Assembly: GCF_024734405.1 (NCBI RefSeq)
Contig: NZ_CP059556.1
Location: 4,836,001 to 4,900,000 of the forward strand
DNA length: 64,000 nt
DNA from: Saccharopolyspora gregorii
GTDB taxonomy: Bacteria; Actinomycetota; Actinomycetes; Mycobacteriales; Pseudonocardiaceae
Direction: 5' to 3'
Each line of letters begins with the position of its first letter. Within the stretch, counting starts at the first letter, position 1. The translations under genes and the position numbers were made by a program. Under the pieces are notes generated by a model that ran no database searches, had not been told where the DNA came from, and saw only the letters and a program-made list of their open reading frames with translations. Below are positions 1 to 7,957 of the stretch, piece by piece.

Positions 1-38
1 CCTGATCGGCCTGTCCCGTCCCACCGCGGGGCGGGCGA

Positions 39-60
39 GCCGCTGAGGTTCCGCCACCCG
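39..60. repeat. 22-bp dispersed repeat, copy A
   Basis: These 22 bases recur exactly, in inverted orientation, at 3170-3191. The two copies flank the block holding the aminotransferase and the HTH-deformylase gene. The core reads GCCGCTGAGGTTCC and then continues. No coding function is seen in bases 1-127. I cannot tell from this window whether it is a genome-wide extragenic repeat. Confidence 0.6.
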
Positions 61-127
61 GTGCGGCGCGGCGGAAGTGGGGGCGGGGCAATGCCCGCGC
101 CCGAGCCACGGGAGCGGACGCCGGCGA

Positions 128-1384
128 TCAGGTGGGTTCGATCAGCGTGCGGTGGTGGGTGACGACCTTCCGGAACGCGCGGACGTAGCCCTCCGCCAAG
201 GCCGGGTCGTCGTGCGGGACGGTGACGGTGAGGGTGTTGCGGTGCCTGCGCTCGGCCCGGGGGTACTGCCCGGCGCGGTAGCGCGGCCACCCCTCCGGCA
301 GGTTCGGGAACATCCGGTTCGGCGCGTCGAACAGCGGGTGCTCGTTCAGCGGTCGCGGCGCCCGCGGGTGGTCCACCTCCAGGCAGCCCTCGGCGCGCAG
401 CGCGGCGACGAGCGCGTCCACCGGCAGCCCGCCCAGCTCCTCCGGCCGGTGCACCAGCGCCAGCGCGTACCAGGCGGGCGCCACCCGCGCCGGCACCTCC
501 GGCACACCGATGCCGGGCAACCCGCGCAGCTCCGCGATCATGTGCGCGGCCAGCTGCCGCCGCCCGCCGAGCCTGCGGTCCAGCTCGTCGAGCTGGCCCA
601 GCGCGAGCGCCGCCGCCAGCGGGTGGATCCGCTGCGCCAGCCCGGTCCCGGTGACGACGTAGCGGCGCAGCGGGTGGTCGATGGGGATCTCGCCGCGGCA
701 CCTGGCGCCGTCCTGGCCGTGCAGCAGCACCCGGTGGTGCAGGTCGTCGTCGTCGGTGAGCACGAACCCGCCCTCCCCCGCCGACAGCGGCTTCGACCCG
801 CCCATGCTGAACGCCGCCACGTCCCCGAAGGTGCCGACGCGCCGCCCGCCGACCGCGGCACCGTGCGCGTGCGAGCCGTCCTCCACCAGCCGCAGCCCGC
901 GCCGCTCGGCGATCTCCGCGAGCGCCTCGATCCGGGCGGGCACGCCCCACAGGTGGGTGGCCACGATCGCCTTGGTGAACGGCGTGATCGCCGCTTCCAC
1001 CTGCAGCGGATCGATGTTGCCCAGCTCGTCGCAGTCGACCAGCACCGGTTTGACCCGCAGGTGGAACAGCGGCGTCGCGGTGGGGTGCGCGGTGTAGGCG
1101 GGCACGATCACCTCGTCGCCCTCGGCCAGCCCCAGCGCCGAGTACGCGGCGTGCAGCGCTGCCGTCCCGGACGAGGTGGCGATCGCGTGCCGCACGCCGA
1201 AGAACTCGGCCAGCTTCCCCTCCAGCTCGGCGACGATCCCGGTGCGGCCGGGCAGCGACACCGCGCTGTAGAGCTGCGCGGTGACCGCGACCGCGGTGTT
1301 GATGTCCACCGGCGGCCAGGAGATCTGCGGTCCTGCGGTCCGCACCACGGGTGGACCGCCGTGGATCGCCAAGGGGCTGCTCAC
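128..1384 (-). CDS. DegT/DnrJ/EryC1/StrS family PLP-dependent aminotransferase
   Basis: This 418-residue fold-type I aminotransferase belongs to the sugar aminotransferase family, which installs amino groups on nucleotide-activated keto-sugars or related substrates. The cofactor-binding pattern is visible: SSGTAALHAAY in the phosphate-binding region, VEDGSHAHGA for the pyridine-contacting Asp, and SMGGSK with the Lys that would form the Schiff base. A GTG start at 1384 is preferred over the ATG at 1468 because AAGGA lies 9 bases upstream and the family usually begins just before the LAIHGGPPV stretch. No sugar-nucleotide genes are adjacent, so the substrate is unknown. It is a single gene facing away from the HTH-deformylase gene. 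Confidence 0.9.
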   Translation of the reverse strand: MSSPLAIHGGPPVVRTAGPQISWPPVDINTAVAVTAQLYSAVSLPGRTGIVAELEGKLAEFFGVRHAIATSSGTAALHAAYSALGLAEGDEVIVPAYTAHPTATPLFHLRVKPVLVDCDELGNIDPLQVEAAITPFTKAIVATHLWGVPARIEALAEIAERRGLRLVEDGSHAHGAAVGGRRVGTFGDVAAFSMGGSKPLSAGEGGFVLTDDDDLHHRVLLHGQDGARCRGEIPIDHPLRRYVVTGTGLAQRIHPLAAALALGQLDELDRRLGGRRQLAAHMIAELRGLPGIGVPEVPARVAPAWYALALVHRPEELGGLPVDALVAALRAEGCLEVDHPRAPRPLNEHPLFDAPNRMFPNLPEGWPRYRAGQYPRAERRHRNTLTVTVPHDDPALAEGYVRAFRKVVTHHRTLIEPT

Positions 1385-1625
1385 ATGATCAGATCCTTCG
1401 GGTCCGCGCCGCGGGAACGGAGCCGGAAGGCGCGAAATCGTTGTGCGTGTGAAGACTTCTGGGGACATTTTTCGCTCAGCTACCCGCCATCTGTGTGAAA
1501 CGTGCCGTCGCCGTCGGAGAACCTCGACTCAAGGGGATCGCACGCCCCGGGAGTGTGCGTAGGCTGAGCGCCTGCTCACGGTGAGCTCACGCACACGCAC
1601 GCCGGACGCGATGGGGATGGTGACC

Positions 1626-3146
1626 ATGACCGGCCAGGCGAAAGCGGACCTGGACGCCGCAGCCGAACAAGACGCCTTCGTCGCCGAATTCCGGCGGTGG
1701 CGCGACGTTCGCGGCCTGTCCAGATCAGCGCTGGCCCGGGAGATGGGCTACAGCCGGTCGTACGTGTCGAAGGTCGAGAGCGGCGGGGAGCACGCATCCC
1801 GCGAGTTCGCGCAGGCCGCCGACGGCGCGTTGAACGCAGGCGGCTCGCTGCGACGCGCCTGGCGGGAGCAGAACGCGGTTCCCGCTCCGCGCAAGCCCAG
1901 CCCGCCCCAGCACGCCGCCCCGGCCATCGAACCCGCGGGCGGGCTGGTGGTCGAGCACGATCACGCGGAACTGTTCTACGTCAACGGTTCCTACCGCGCC
2001 ACCATGCGGCGACATCTGGTCAACAACGGCACCGAGCCGATCACGCGCTACCTGATCCGGGTCTCGGTGGACCGGTTCCCCGGCGACCCGGAACGCTCCA
2101 ACCGGCTGTACCGGGACAATCCGCTGACGTGGGAGGAGATCGACCTCCAGGCCTGGCACGGGGAGAAGCGCCAGGAACCGATGCGCTGGAGCGTGCAGCA
2201 CGACCGGGACGCGTTCAAGGAGGTGTGGCTGCTCTTCGCGAACGACTCGGGCCGATTTCCCTTGTATCCCGGGGAAAGCGCGTGGATCGAGTACACCTAC
2301 ACCGTCAGCGACGACAAGTGGGGCCACTGGTTCCGGCGGGCCGTGCGGCTGCCCACGACGCGGTTATCGGTGACGTTGAACTTCCCCACCGAGCTGGACC
2401 CCGCGGTGTGGGGCCTGCACACCTCGATGACCGCGGAATCCATGCCGTTCCACACCGCGATCGAAACCCGCCACGAGCAGGGCCGCACGATCTACGCGTG
2501 GTCCACCGAAGATCCGCCGCTGCACGCGCGGTACCGGCTGGAGTGGCACTTCCGCAACGACTCCCCCACCGCGCCGTCCGGGCCGCCGAAACCCAGCGAG
2601 ACCATGACCGCGCTCGGCATCGTGCAGGAGGGCGATCCGATGCTGCGCCGCTCGGCACGGCCGTTCACGCTGCCTGCCGAGGCCGAGGACGCCCGCCGCG
2701 TGATCAACGAGCTGCACTCGGCGACGCAGCGCATCTCGAAGGCGCACACCTTCGGCAAGGGCATGGGCATCGCGGCGCCGCAGATCGGCATCGAGCGGGC
2801 CGCGGCCATCGTCCGCCCGCCCGGCAGCGACGACCTGATCACGTTGCTGAACCCGCGCGTCATCGAATCCGGCGAGCAGGGCGACGAGCAGTACGAGGGG
2901 TGCTTGAGCTTCTTCGACGTGCGCTGCCTCGTGCCGCGCCCGGCGGTGGTGCACGTGGAGCACCAGGACATCACCGGGGAACGCCGGATCACGATCTTCG
3001 AGCGGGGCGTGGCGCGGCTGGTGGCGCACGAGGTGGACCATCTCTACGGGGTGCTGTGCAGCGACCACCTGCCGCCGGACGTGGCGCCGATCCCGGTGGA
3101 GCAGTACCGCGGCACCGGCTCGAACTGGCATTACCCGGAAGGCTGA
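1626..3146 (+). CDS. XRE-type helix-turn-helix / peptide deformylase fusion protein
   Basis: The protein is about 506 residues. Residues ~12-70 form an XRE-like helix-turn-helix (RGLSRSALAREMGYSRSYVSKVESG). Residues ~95-320 form a middle region rich in aromatic and beta-prone sequence that I cannot assign. Residues ~325-500 form a peptide deformylase domain with all three family motifs: GMGIAAPQ (GxGxAAxQ), EGCLS (metal-ligand Cys) and AHEVDHLYG (HExxH metal site). The metal ligands look intact, so hydrolysis of an N-formyl group is possible. A stand-alone deformylase is only ~170-200 residues. The start is chosen at ATG 1626 with GGGGA upstream; in-frame ATG 1611, ATG 1617 and GTG 1581 are alternatives. 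The gene is a single transcription unit. Confidence 0.9.
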   Translation: MTGQAKADLDAAAEQDAFVAEFRRWRDVRGLSRSALAREMGYSRSYVSKVESGGEHASREFAQAADGALNAGGSLRRAWREQNAVPAPRKPSPPQHAAPAIEPAGGLVVEHDHAELFYVNGSYRATMRRHLVNNGTEPITRYLIRVSVDRFPGDPERSNRLYRDNPLTWEEIDLQAWHGEKRQEPMRWSVQHDRDAFKEVWLLFANDSGRFPLYPGESAWIEYTYTVSDDKWGHWFRRAVRLPTTRLSVTLNFPTELDPAVWGLHTSMTAESMPFHTAIETRHEQGRTIYAWSTEDPPLHARYRLEWHFRNDSPTAPSGPPKPSETMTALGIVQEGDPMLRRSARPFTLPAEAEDARRVINELHSATQRISKAHTFGKGMGIAAPQIGIERAAAIVRPPGSDDLITLLNPRVIESGEQGDEQYEGCLSFFDVRCLVPRPAVVHVEHQDITGERRITIFERGVARLVAHEVDHLYGVLCSDHLPPDVAPIPVEQYRGTGSNWHYPEG

Positions 3147-3591
3147 TCCGCCTTCTGCTGCTTGCTGAGCGGGTGGCGGAACCTCAGCGGCCTCCTCGCT
3201 GCGGGATCTTTTTCACCGGTGGCTCCGCCACAGGAGAAGAAGCCGTCCTCGCGCGGAGGCCGCTGAGAACCCGCGGGTGGTCCCGTTGCTCGGGTGGTCG
3301 CTGCTCAGCGGCTTCGCCGCCGACAGGAAAGAGATGGGGGTGGTGATCGGCTTTGCGGTGCTTACGTAACGTTGCGTAATCGATTCTTGGCGGCGGGAAG
3401 GGCTCTCGAACGGGGGAGGACGCGCGGGTTTTCAAGATCGACGCACGTTCGCGCACGTTCTTTCGGGTAGTGTGCGGCCGCGGCGCTTGGACGGTCCCAC
3501 CTGGCGCGGGACCATCGGAGCAAGGCTCGCGGCACCGGTCCACCCACCCTCCTGGACCGGACAAGCCCACCCGGAGCCGACGGAGGCGGCC
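3147..3591. other. Intergenic region with inverted repeats
   Basis: No gene is supported here. The stretch holds copy B of the 22-bp repeat (3170-3191) and a 13-bp inverted repeat, CTCAGCGGCCTCC, with arms at 3183-3195 and 3255-3267. A third CTCAGCGGC motif lies near 3315. The right part (3360-3480) is less GC-rich and probably contains the promoter of the hydrolase gene at 3592. Confidence 0.5.
3170..3191. repeat. 22-bp dispersed repeat, copy B (inverted relative to 39-60)
   Basis: It is an exact reverse-complement match to bases 39-60. It overlaps the left arm (3183-3195) of a longer inverted repeat whose right arm is 3255-3267, so it may belong to a larger extragenic element. Confidence 0.6.
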
Positions 3592-4806
3592 ATGTTCACC
3601 TTTCCCGTGGAACCAGCGGACCTGTTCACCGAGCGTGCTCGGAACTTCCGGAGCTGGGGCGTGCCGACGGCGGTGATCGCCCGCGTCCGGCACCGCGTCG
3701 ACGACGTGTGGGGGCGCGGCCGCACCGGCTGGGTCCCGGTCTGGGCGGAGGAGGCCCGGCGCGCCGAGATCGAGCAGGACTGGGCGCGCGCCGCCGCCTG
3801 CTGGGGCGCCGCCCGGTTCCCCTGCCTCGCCACCGCGGACCGGCGGGAGGCCTACGCCCGCCAGCTCGACTGCTTCCGGCACGCCACCGCGAACCTGCCC
3901 GTCGCGTTCCGGCGCTACCAGCTCGACGTCCCCTACCGGCAGCGGTCCACCCGCGTCACCGCGCACGTCTACCGGCGGCGCCGCGGCGTGAGCGACCAGC
4001 TGCTGCTGCTCTGCGGCGGCGTCGACACCTGGAAGGTCGAACTGCACCGGATGGCGCTGCGCATCTCGCTGGTCAGCGGGCTCACCGTCGCCGCCGTCGA
4101 CATGCCCGGCACCGGCGAATCCCGGGTGCCGCTGGCCGCCGACGCCGACCTGCTGCTCGCGGGCACCACCCGGCAGCTCGCCGACCGCACCCGGTGCGCG
4201 AAGACCGCGGTGCTCGGCCTGAGCTTCGGCGGGCACTGGGCGGCGAAGCTCGCGCTCACCGGCAGGGTCGACGCCGCCATCGACCTCGGCGGGCCGATCG
4301 GGGCGTGCGGCTCCGCCGTCGACGTGCTCGGGCTGCCGCACGGCATGGCCGGGTCCGTCGGCAACGCGCTGCACCTGGCCGAGCCGCCCGGGCGGGCCGA
4401 AGCCGACCGGTTCTCCCTGGAGTTCTCGCTGCGCAGGCAGGGCCTGCTCAGCACCCGGTCCGCGGCCCCGCTGCTGGCGATCAACGGCACCGGCGACCCG
4501 TACGTGCCGCTGCGGGACACCATCGCGCTCGCCGACCGGCCGGAGGCGGAGGTGTGGCTGGTGCCCGGCACCGGGCACTGCGCGCGGGAACGGCTGCCGC
4601 GAGTGCTGCCGCCCGCCATCGCCTGGTTGCTGGCGGAGCTCTCGCCGCGCTCGGTGCGCAGGCAGCTCGCCGCGCGGGCGCTGCGCACCTCGCTCGGCGA
4701 CGCCGTCACCGGCCCCGCGCACGTCACCGGCACCGACGGGCACGTCGAGACGATCAGCGCCCGCACCCGCCGCCCGCACCGCGCGAGCGGCCCCGGCGCC
4801 GCCTGA
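3592..4806 (+). CDS. Alpha/beta hydrolase (FrsA/esterase-like)
   Basis: This 404-residue protein has an N-terminal helical cap of about 130 residues followed by an alpha/beta hydrolase core. The nucleophile elbow is GLSFGG with the catalytic Ser, the acid is likely in GTGDPYVP, and the His is in GTGHCARE near the end, so the triad is complete. The cap-plus-core layout and the DMPGTGES strand resemble FrsA-type (DUF1100) hydrolases, which act on esters or lactones. The substrate is unknown. ATG 3592 is chosen because GGAGG sits 7 bases upstream; an upstream in-frame start at 3472 lacks that support. It converges on the symporter gene to its right. Confidence 0.87.
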   Translation: MFTFPVEPADLFTERARNFRSWGVPTAVIARVRHRVDDVWGRGRTGWVPVWAEEARRAEIEQDWARAAACWGAARFPCLATADRREAYARQLDCFRHATANLPVAFRRYQLDVPYRQRSTRVTAHVYRRRRGVSDQLLLLCGGVDTWKVELHRMALRISLVSGLTVAAVDMPGTGESRVPLAADADLLLAGTTRQLADRTRCAKTAVLGLSFGGHWAAKLALTGRVDAAIDLGGPIGACGSAVDVLGLPHGMAGSVGNALHLAEPPGRAEADRFSLEFSLRRQGLLSTRSAAPLLAINGTGDPYVPLRDTIALADRPEAEVWLVPGTGHCARERLPRVLPPAIAWLLAELSPRSVRRQLAARALRTSLGDAVTGPAHVTGTDGHVETISARTRRPHRASGPGAA

Positions 4807-4993
4807 GCCACCGGCCGCCTCGCGGGTGGACGGCTACGTCGCCCGGTGCCCCTCCGGGTGGGTGCGCCGCCGTCGATCGGTGCGCTCGCACCGGTGTCGG
4901 GCCAGGATGGGGCCGGGGCGCGCGCTCCCGGCCCCGAGCGCTCCCGTGACCCGCGTTCGAACCGACCCAGCGCGAACGCGGCCCCGCACGGCC

Positions 4994-5025
4994 GCGGCGG
5001 GCTCACGTCGCGGCGGGCTCACGTC
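4994..5025. repeat. 16-bp tandem duplication over the symporter stop codon
   Basis: The 16-mer GCGGCGGGCTCACGTC is present twice in tandem (4994-5009 and 5010-5025). The second copy contains the symporter stop codon, so the duplication lies at the very 3' end of the gene and just beyond. A recent slippage event is likely. Confidence 0.6.
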
Positions 5026-6506
5026 GCGGCGAGCTCCGGATCCGGATCGCGGGTGAGCGCCTCGGCGATCTCCTCCGCCGCGGGCGGAGCATCCCGGTAC
5101 CAGGCGCCGACCGCCACGAACAGCAGCAACGACACGAGCACCGGCGAGACCACCGTGATCGCCTCGGACAGTCCCAGCGCGTACTTCGCGAGCGCGAAGG
5201 TGAGCAGTCCGCCCGCCCAGGAGATCAGCGCGGCGGTGGGCCCGACGTGCCGGAACGGCCGCAGCATCCCCAGCATCATCGGGATCGAGATCGGCCCGAT
5301 CAGCGCGCCCACCCAGGCGACGATGATGCCCAGCACGCCGCCGAGGTTCTCCGCGTTCAGCGCGAGCACCACGCTGAGGAACACGAACACCACCGTGAGC
5401 ACCCGGCCCGCCCGCAGGAACTGCTCGTCGGTGAACTCCCCGGCACGGCGCCACACCCGCGGCAGCACGTCGCGGGTCATCACCGCCGAGATCGCGGTGG
5501 CGTCGGACGCGGCCATCGCCATCGTGTGCGAGAAGACGCCGACCAGCACCAGCCCCAGCAGCCCCGCGGGCAGGAACTGCAAGGCCATCTGGGCGTAGAC
5601 GTCCTCGGAGTTCTCCACCCGCACCAGCAGCGGTGCCGCGAACATCGGCAGCATCAGCACGATGGGCCACACCAGGTAGAGCGCGCTGGACAGCAGCGCC
5701 GTGCGCCGCGCCGCCGCCGAGGTGGGGGTGGCGATGTAGCGCTGCGCCAGGTTCCACATGCCGCCGTTGTACTCGAACGTCTTCACCAGCACGTACACCA
5801 GCAGGAAGTACGCCGGATAGCTGCTCGTGGTCGGCGCGGTGTGGCCCGCCGGTAACGCGGACCAGAAGTTCGCGTAGCTGAATCCCCGGTCCGCCAAGGC
5901 GATGCCGACCGCACCGATCATCGCGAACGCCGCGACCCCCTGGATCACGAACTGCCCCAGCTCGGTGAGCGCGTCGGCCCACAACCCGCCCGCGGTGCAG
6001 TACACCAGCGTCACCGCCGCGGTGATCACGATGCCCCAGCCGAGCGGGATGCCGACGAACTCGTTGAGCAGCAACGCGATCGCCGACCACTTGGCCGCCA
6101 CGTCGAACACCTTCAGCAGCGAACCGCTCCACGCCAGCACCTGCTGGGTCGGCACGTCGAACCGCCGGGCGAGGTACTCCAGCGGGGAGGCGATGCGGTA
6201 GTGCGTGCGCAGCCGGTTCCACTTGGGGGCGAACAGGAAGGCCCCGATTCCGGTGGCGACGGCCAGCGGGAACATGAACACGACGTAGGACACGATGCCC
6301 TGGTCGTAGGCGACCCCGGCGTAGGCGACGAACACGACGGCGCTGTAGCCGGACATGTGGTGCGAGATCCCGGCCAGCCACCACGGCATCCGGCCGCCCG
6401 CCGTGAAGAAGTCCGCGGTGTCGGCGACCTGGCGATGCGCCCAGACACCGATCGCCAGCATGATCAGCAGGTACCCTGCGATGATCACCCAGTCCAACGG
6501 GTGCAT
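5019..6506 (-). CDS. Solute:sodium symporter (SSS) family transporter of the uronate cluster
   Basis: This 495-residue integral membrane protein shows the 13-14 hydrophobic segments typical of the SSS (SLC5) family. Family sequence includes SDATAISAVMTRD in the middle and a short charged tail. Its position immediately downstream of uxaC and the fructuronate reductase gene, together with a matching LacI-type operator upstream (6625-6648), makes sodium-driven uptake of a uronate or related sugar acid the likely role. That substrate is inferred from context only. ATG 6506 is chosen with GGGAAGGGA upstream rather than the farther start at 6545. It probably has its own regulated promoter, since 179 bases separate it from the upstream gene. 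Confidence 0.9.
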   Translation of the reverse strand: MHPLDWVIIAGYLLIMLAIGVWAHRQVADTADFFTAGGRMPWWLAGISHHMSGYSAVVFVAYAGVAYDQGIVSYVVFMFPLAVATGIGAFLFAPKWNRLRTHYRIASPLEYLARRFDVPTQQVLAWSGSLLKVFDVAAKWSAIALLLNEFVGIPLGWGIVITAAVTLVYCTAGGLWADALTELGQFVIQGVAAFAMIGAVGIALADRGFSYANFWSALPAGHTAPTTSSYPAYFLLVYVLVKTFEYNGGMWNLAQRYIATPTSAAARRTALLSSALYLVWPIVLMLPMFAAPLLVRVENSEDVYAQMALQFLPAGLLGLVLVGVFSHTMAMAASDATAISAVMTRDVLPRVWRRAGEFTDEQFLRAGRVLTVVFVFLSVVLALNAENLGGVLGIIVAWVGALIGPISIPMMLGMLRPFRHVGPTAALISWAGGLLTFALAKYALGLSEAITVVSPVLVSLLLFVAVGAWYRDAPPAAEEIAEALTRDPDPELAAT

Positions 6507-6624
6507 GTGGTGTCCCTTCCCTGGCCGGAGGAATCCGGCTCTCACGTCGTTGTGGGGGTTCGCCGCCGGCGCGGCTCTCGGGCGGTGCGGAGTGCGTTCA
6601 AGCTAGGGAGGCGGGACATCCGCG

Positions 6625-6648
6625 GCAATCGGTTGCCACTACTTGCCA
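6625..6648 (-). promoter_or_regulatory. Predicted LacI-family operator upstream of the symporter gene
   Basis: Read on the minus strand this is GGCAA-N5-GGCAA-N4-TTGCC. The last two half-sites form an inverted repeat and the extra half-site lies exactly 10 bases upstream. The same 24-bp layout occurs before uxaC at 9413-9436. Confidence 0.7.
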
Positions 6649-6685
6649 CGGGGTCGCGGGCGGCGGTCCGCCGGCGCGCACGCCG

Positions 6686-7957
6686 CTAGGGCTCGTCGCC
6701 GGCGGTGCCCGGGACCTCGGCGTCGATCGCCGCGATCAGCTCGTCGTCCGAGGCCAGGTCCGCGTCGAGGGCCGCGAGCACCGCGCGGGCGCCGGAACGC
6801 GCCGCCGGTACGAGGTCCGCGGACCTCGGATCGTGGACGTCACCGCCGCGGAAGTGGGCGATCCACGCGGCGAGCACCACCACCGCGGCCTCCGGCAGCC
6901 GACCGGCGCCGCGTTCGCGGTGCAGCACCGGCAGCACGCGCGCCGGGATCTTCTGCGAACCGTCCACCGCGATCTGCCGCAACCGGTGCTCGACGCCCGG
7001 TGCCGCGAAGCGCCGCCGCAGCGCGGCCCGGTACTCGTCGAGTTCCGCCGCGGGCAGCGGCAGGTGCCGCGCGGCGGTGTCCCACCACGACTCGACCAGC
7101 CCCGCGAGCACCGGATCGTCCATCGCCTCCCGCACCGTGCCCCGGCCGCGGCCCGGCCCGGCGTAGGCGAGCAGGCTGTGCGCGCCGTTGAGCAGCCACA
7201 ACTTCCGCCGCTGGTAGTCGTCGACGGAGTCGACCAGCCGCGCGCCCGCCCGCTCCCAGCGCGGCCGCCCGCCGGGGAAGTCGCCCGCCAGGAGCCATTC
7301 CGCGTACGGCTCGGTCACCACCGGCACCGCGTCGCGGATCCCGCTCAGCTCGTGCACGACCCGCACGTCGGCGGGTGTGGTGGCGGGCGTGATCCGGTCC
7401 ACCACGGTGCTCACGACCAACACCCCGGCTTCCAGCCACGCCGCGAACGCCGCGTCGCCATCCGCCGCCGCCTCGCGCAACACCGAACGCAGCACCGCGC
7501 CGTTGTCCGGCACGTTGTCGCAGGGCACCAGGGTGATCGGTGCGGCGGACGCCCGGAACCGCGCCCGCAATCCCGCCACCAGCCGGGAGATCGCGGAGTC
7601 CCGCCCCGGCGGCGGCACCCGGTAGGCCGCCTCCGTCGCGGTGAGCGTCACCACCGCCACCTCGGGCGCGGCGAGGTCGGCGAGCCACTGGTCCGCCTCC
7701 GCACCCGCGTGCGCGCGGCTGAGCGAGCCGACGGTGCGCACCGGATCGTCCGCACCGCGCACCAGCAGCGAGTACATCCCGCCCTGCGCCGTGAGCGCCG
7801 CGGGCAGCTCGGTGCTGCGGAACGTGTACGCCGCGATGCCCCACTCCGGATCGGCGGCGGTGTACCAGGCCTGGTGCGCGCGGTGGAACCCGCCGAGCCC
7901 CAGGTGCACGGCGCGGACGGGGGCGGGCTCGGCCTCCCGGTCCAGCAGCATGATCAC
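6686..7957 (-). CDS. uxuB: Mannitol dehydrogenase-family oxidoreductase, probable fructuronate reductase
   Basis: This ~423-residue protein belongs to the long-chain mannitol dehydrogenase family. It would reduce D-fructuronate to D-mannonate with NADH, the step after glucuronate isomerase. The N-terminal nucleotide-binding stretch VHLGLGGFHRAHQAWY and the catalytic-region motif DDYQRRKLWLLNGAHS (catalytic Lys) are both present. It is translationally coupled to uxaC: GTG at 7957 overlaps the uxaC stop in a GTGA arrangement. ATG 7951 is an alternative start two codons later. Mannitol or tagaturonate activity cannot be excluded by sequence, but the uxaC partner favours fructuronate. Confidence 0.88.
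   Translation of the reverse strand: MIMLLDREAEPAPVRAVHLGLGGFHRAHQAWYTAADPEWGIAAYTFRSTELPAALTAQGGMYSLLVRGADDPVRTVGSLSRAHAGAEADQWLADLAAPEVAVVTLTATEAAYRVPPPGRDSAISRLVAGLRARFRASAAPITLVPCDNVPDNGAVLRSVLREAAADGDAAFAAWLEAGVLVVSTVVDRITPATTPADVRVVHELSGIRDAVPVVTEPYAEWLLAGDFPGGRPRWERAGARLVDSVDDYQRRKLWLLNGAHSLLAYAGPGRGRGTVREAMDDPVLAGLVESWWDTAARHLPLPAAELDEYRAALRRRFAAPGVEHRLRQIAVDGSQKIPARVLPVLHRERGAGRLPEAAVVVLAAWIAHFRGGDVHDPRSADLVPAARSGARAVLAALDADLASDDELIAAIDAEVPGTAGDEP

Noticed and set aside
128-4806. A secondary-metabolite or deoxysugar cluster around the DegT-type aminotransferase
   Set aside because: No sugar-nucleotide, glycosyltransferase or polyketide genes are adjacent. One aminotransferase is not enough.
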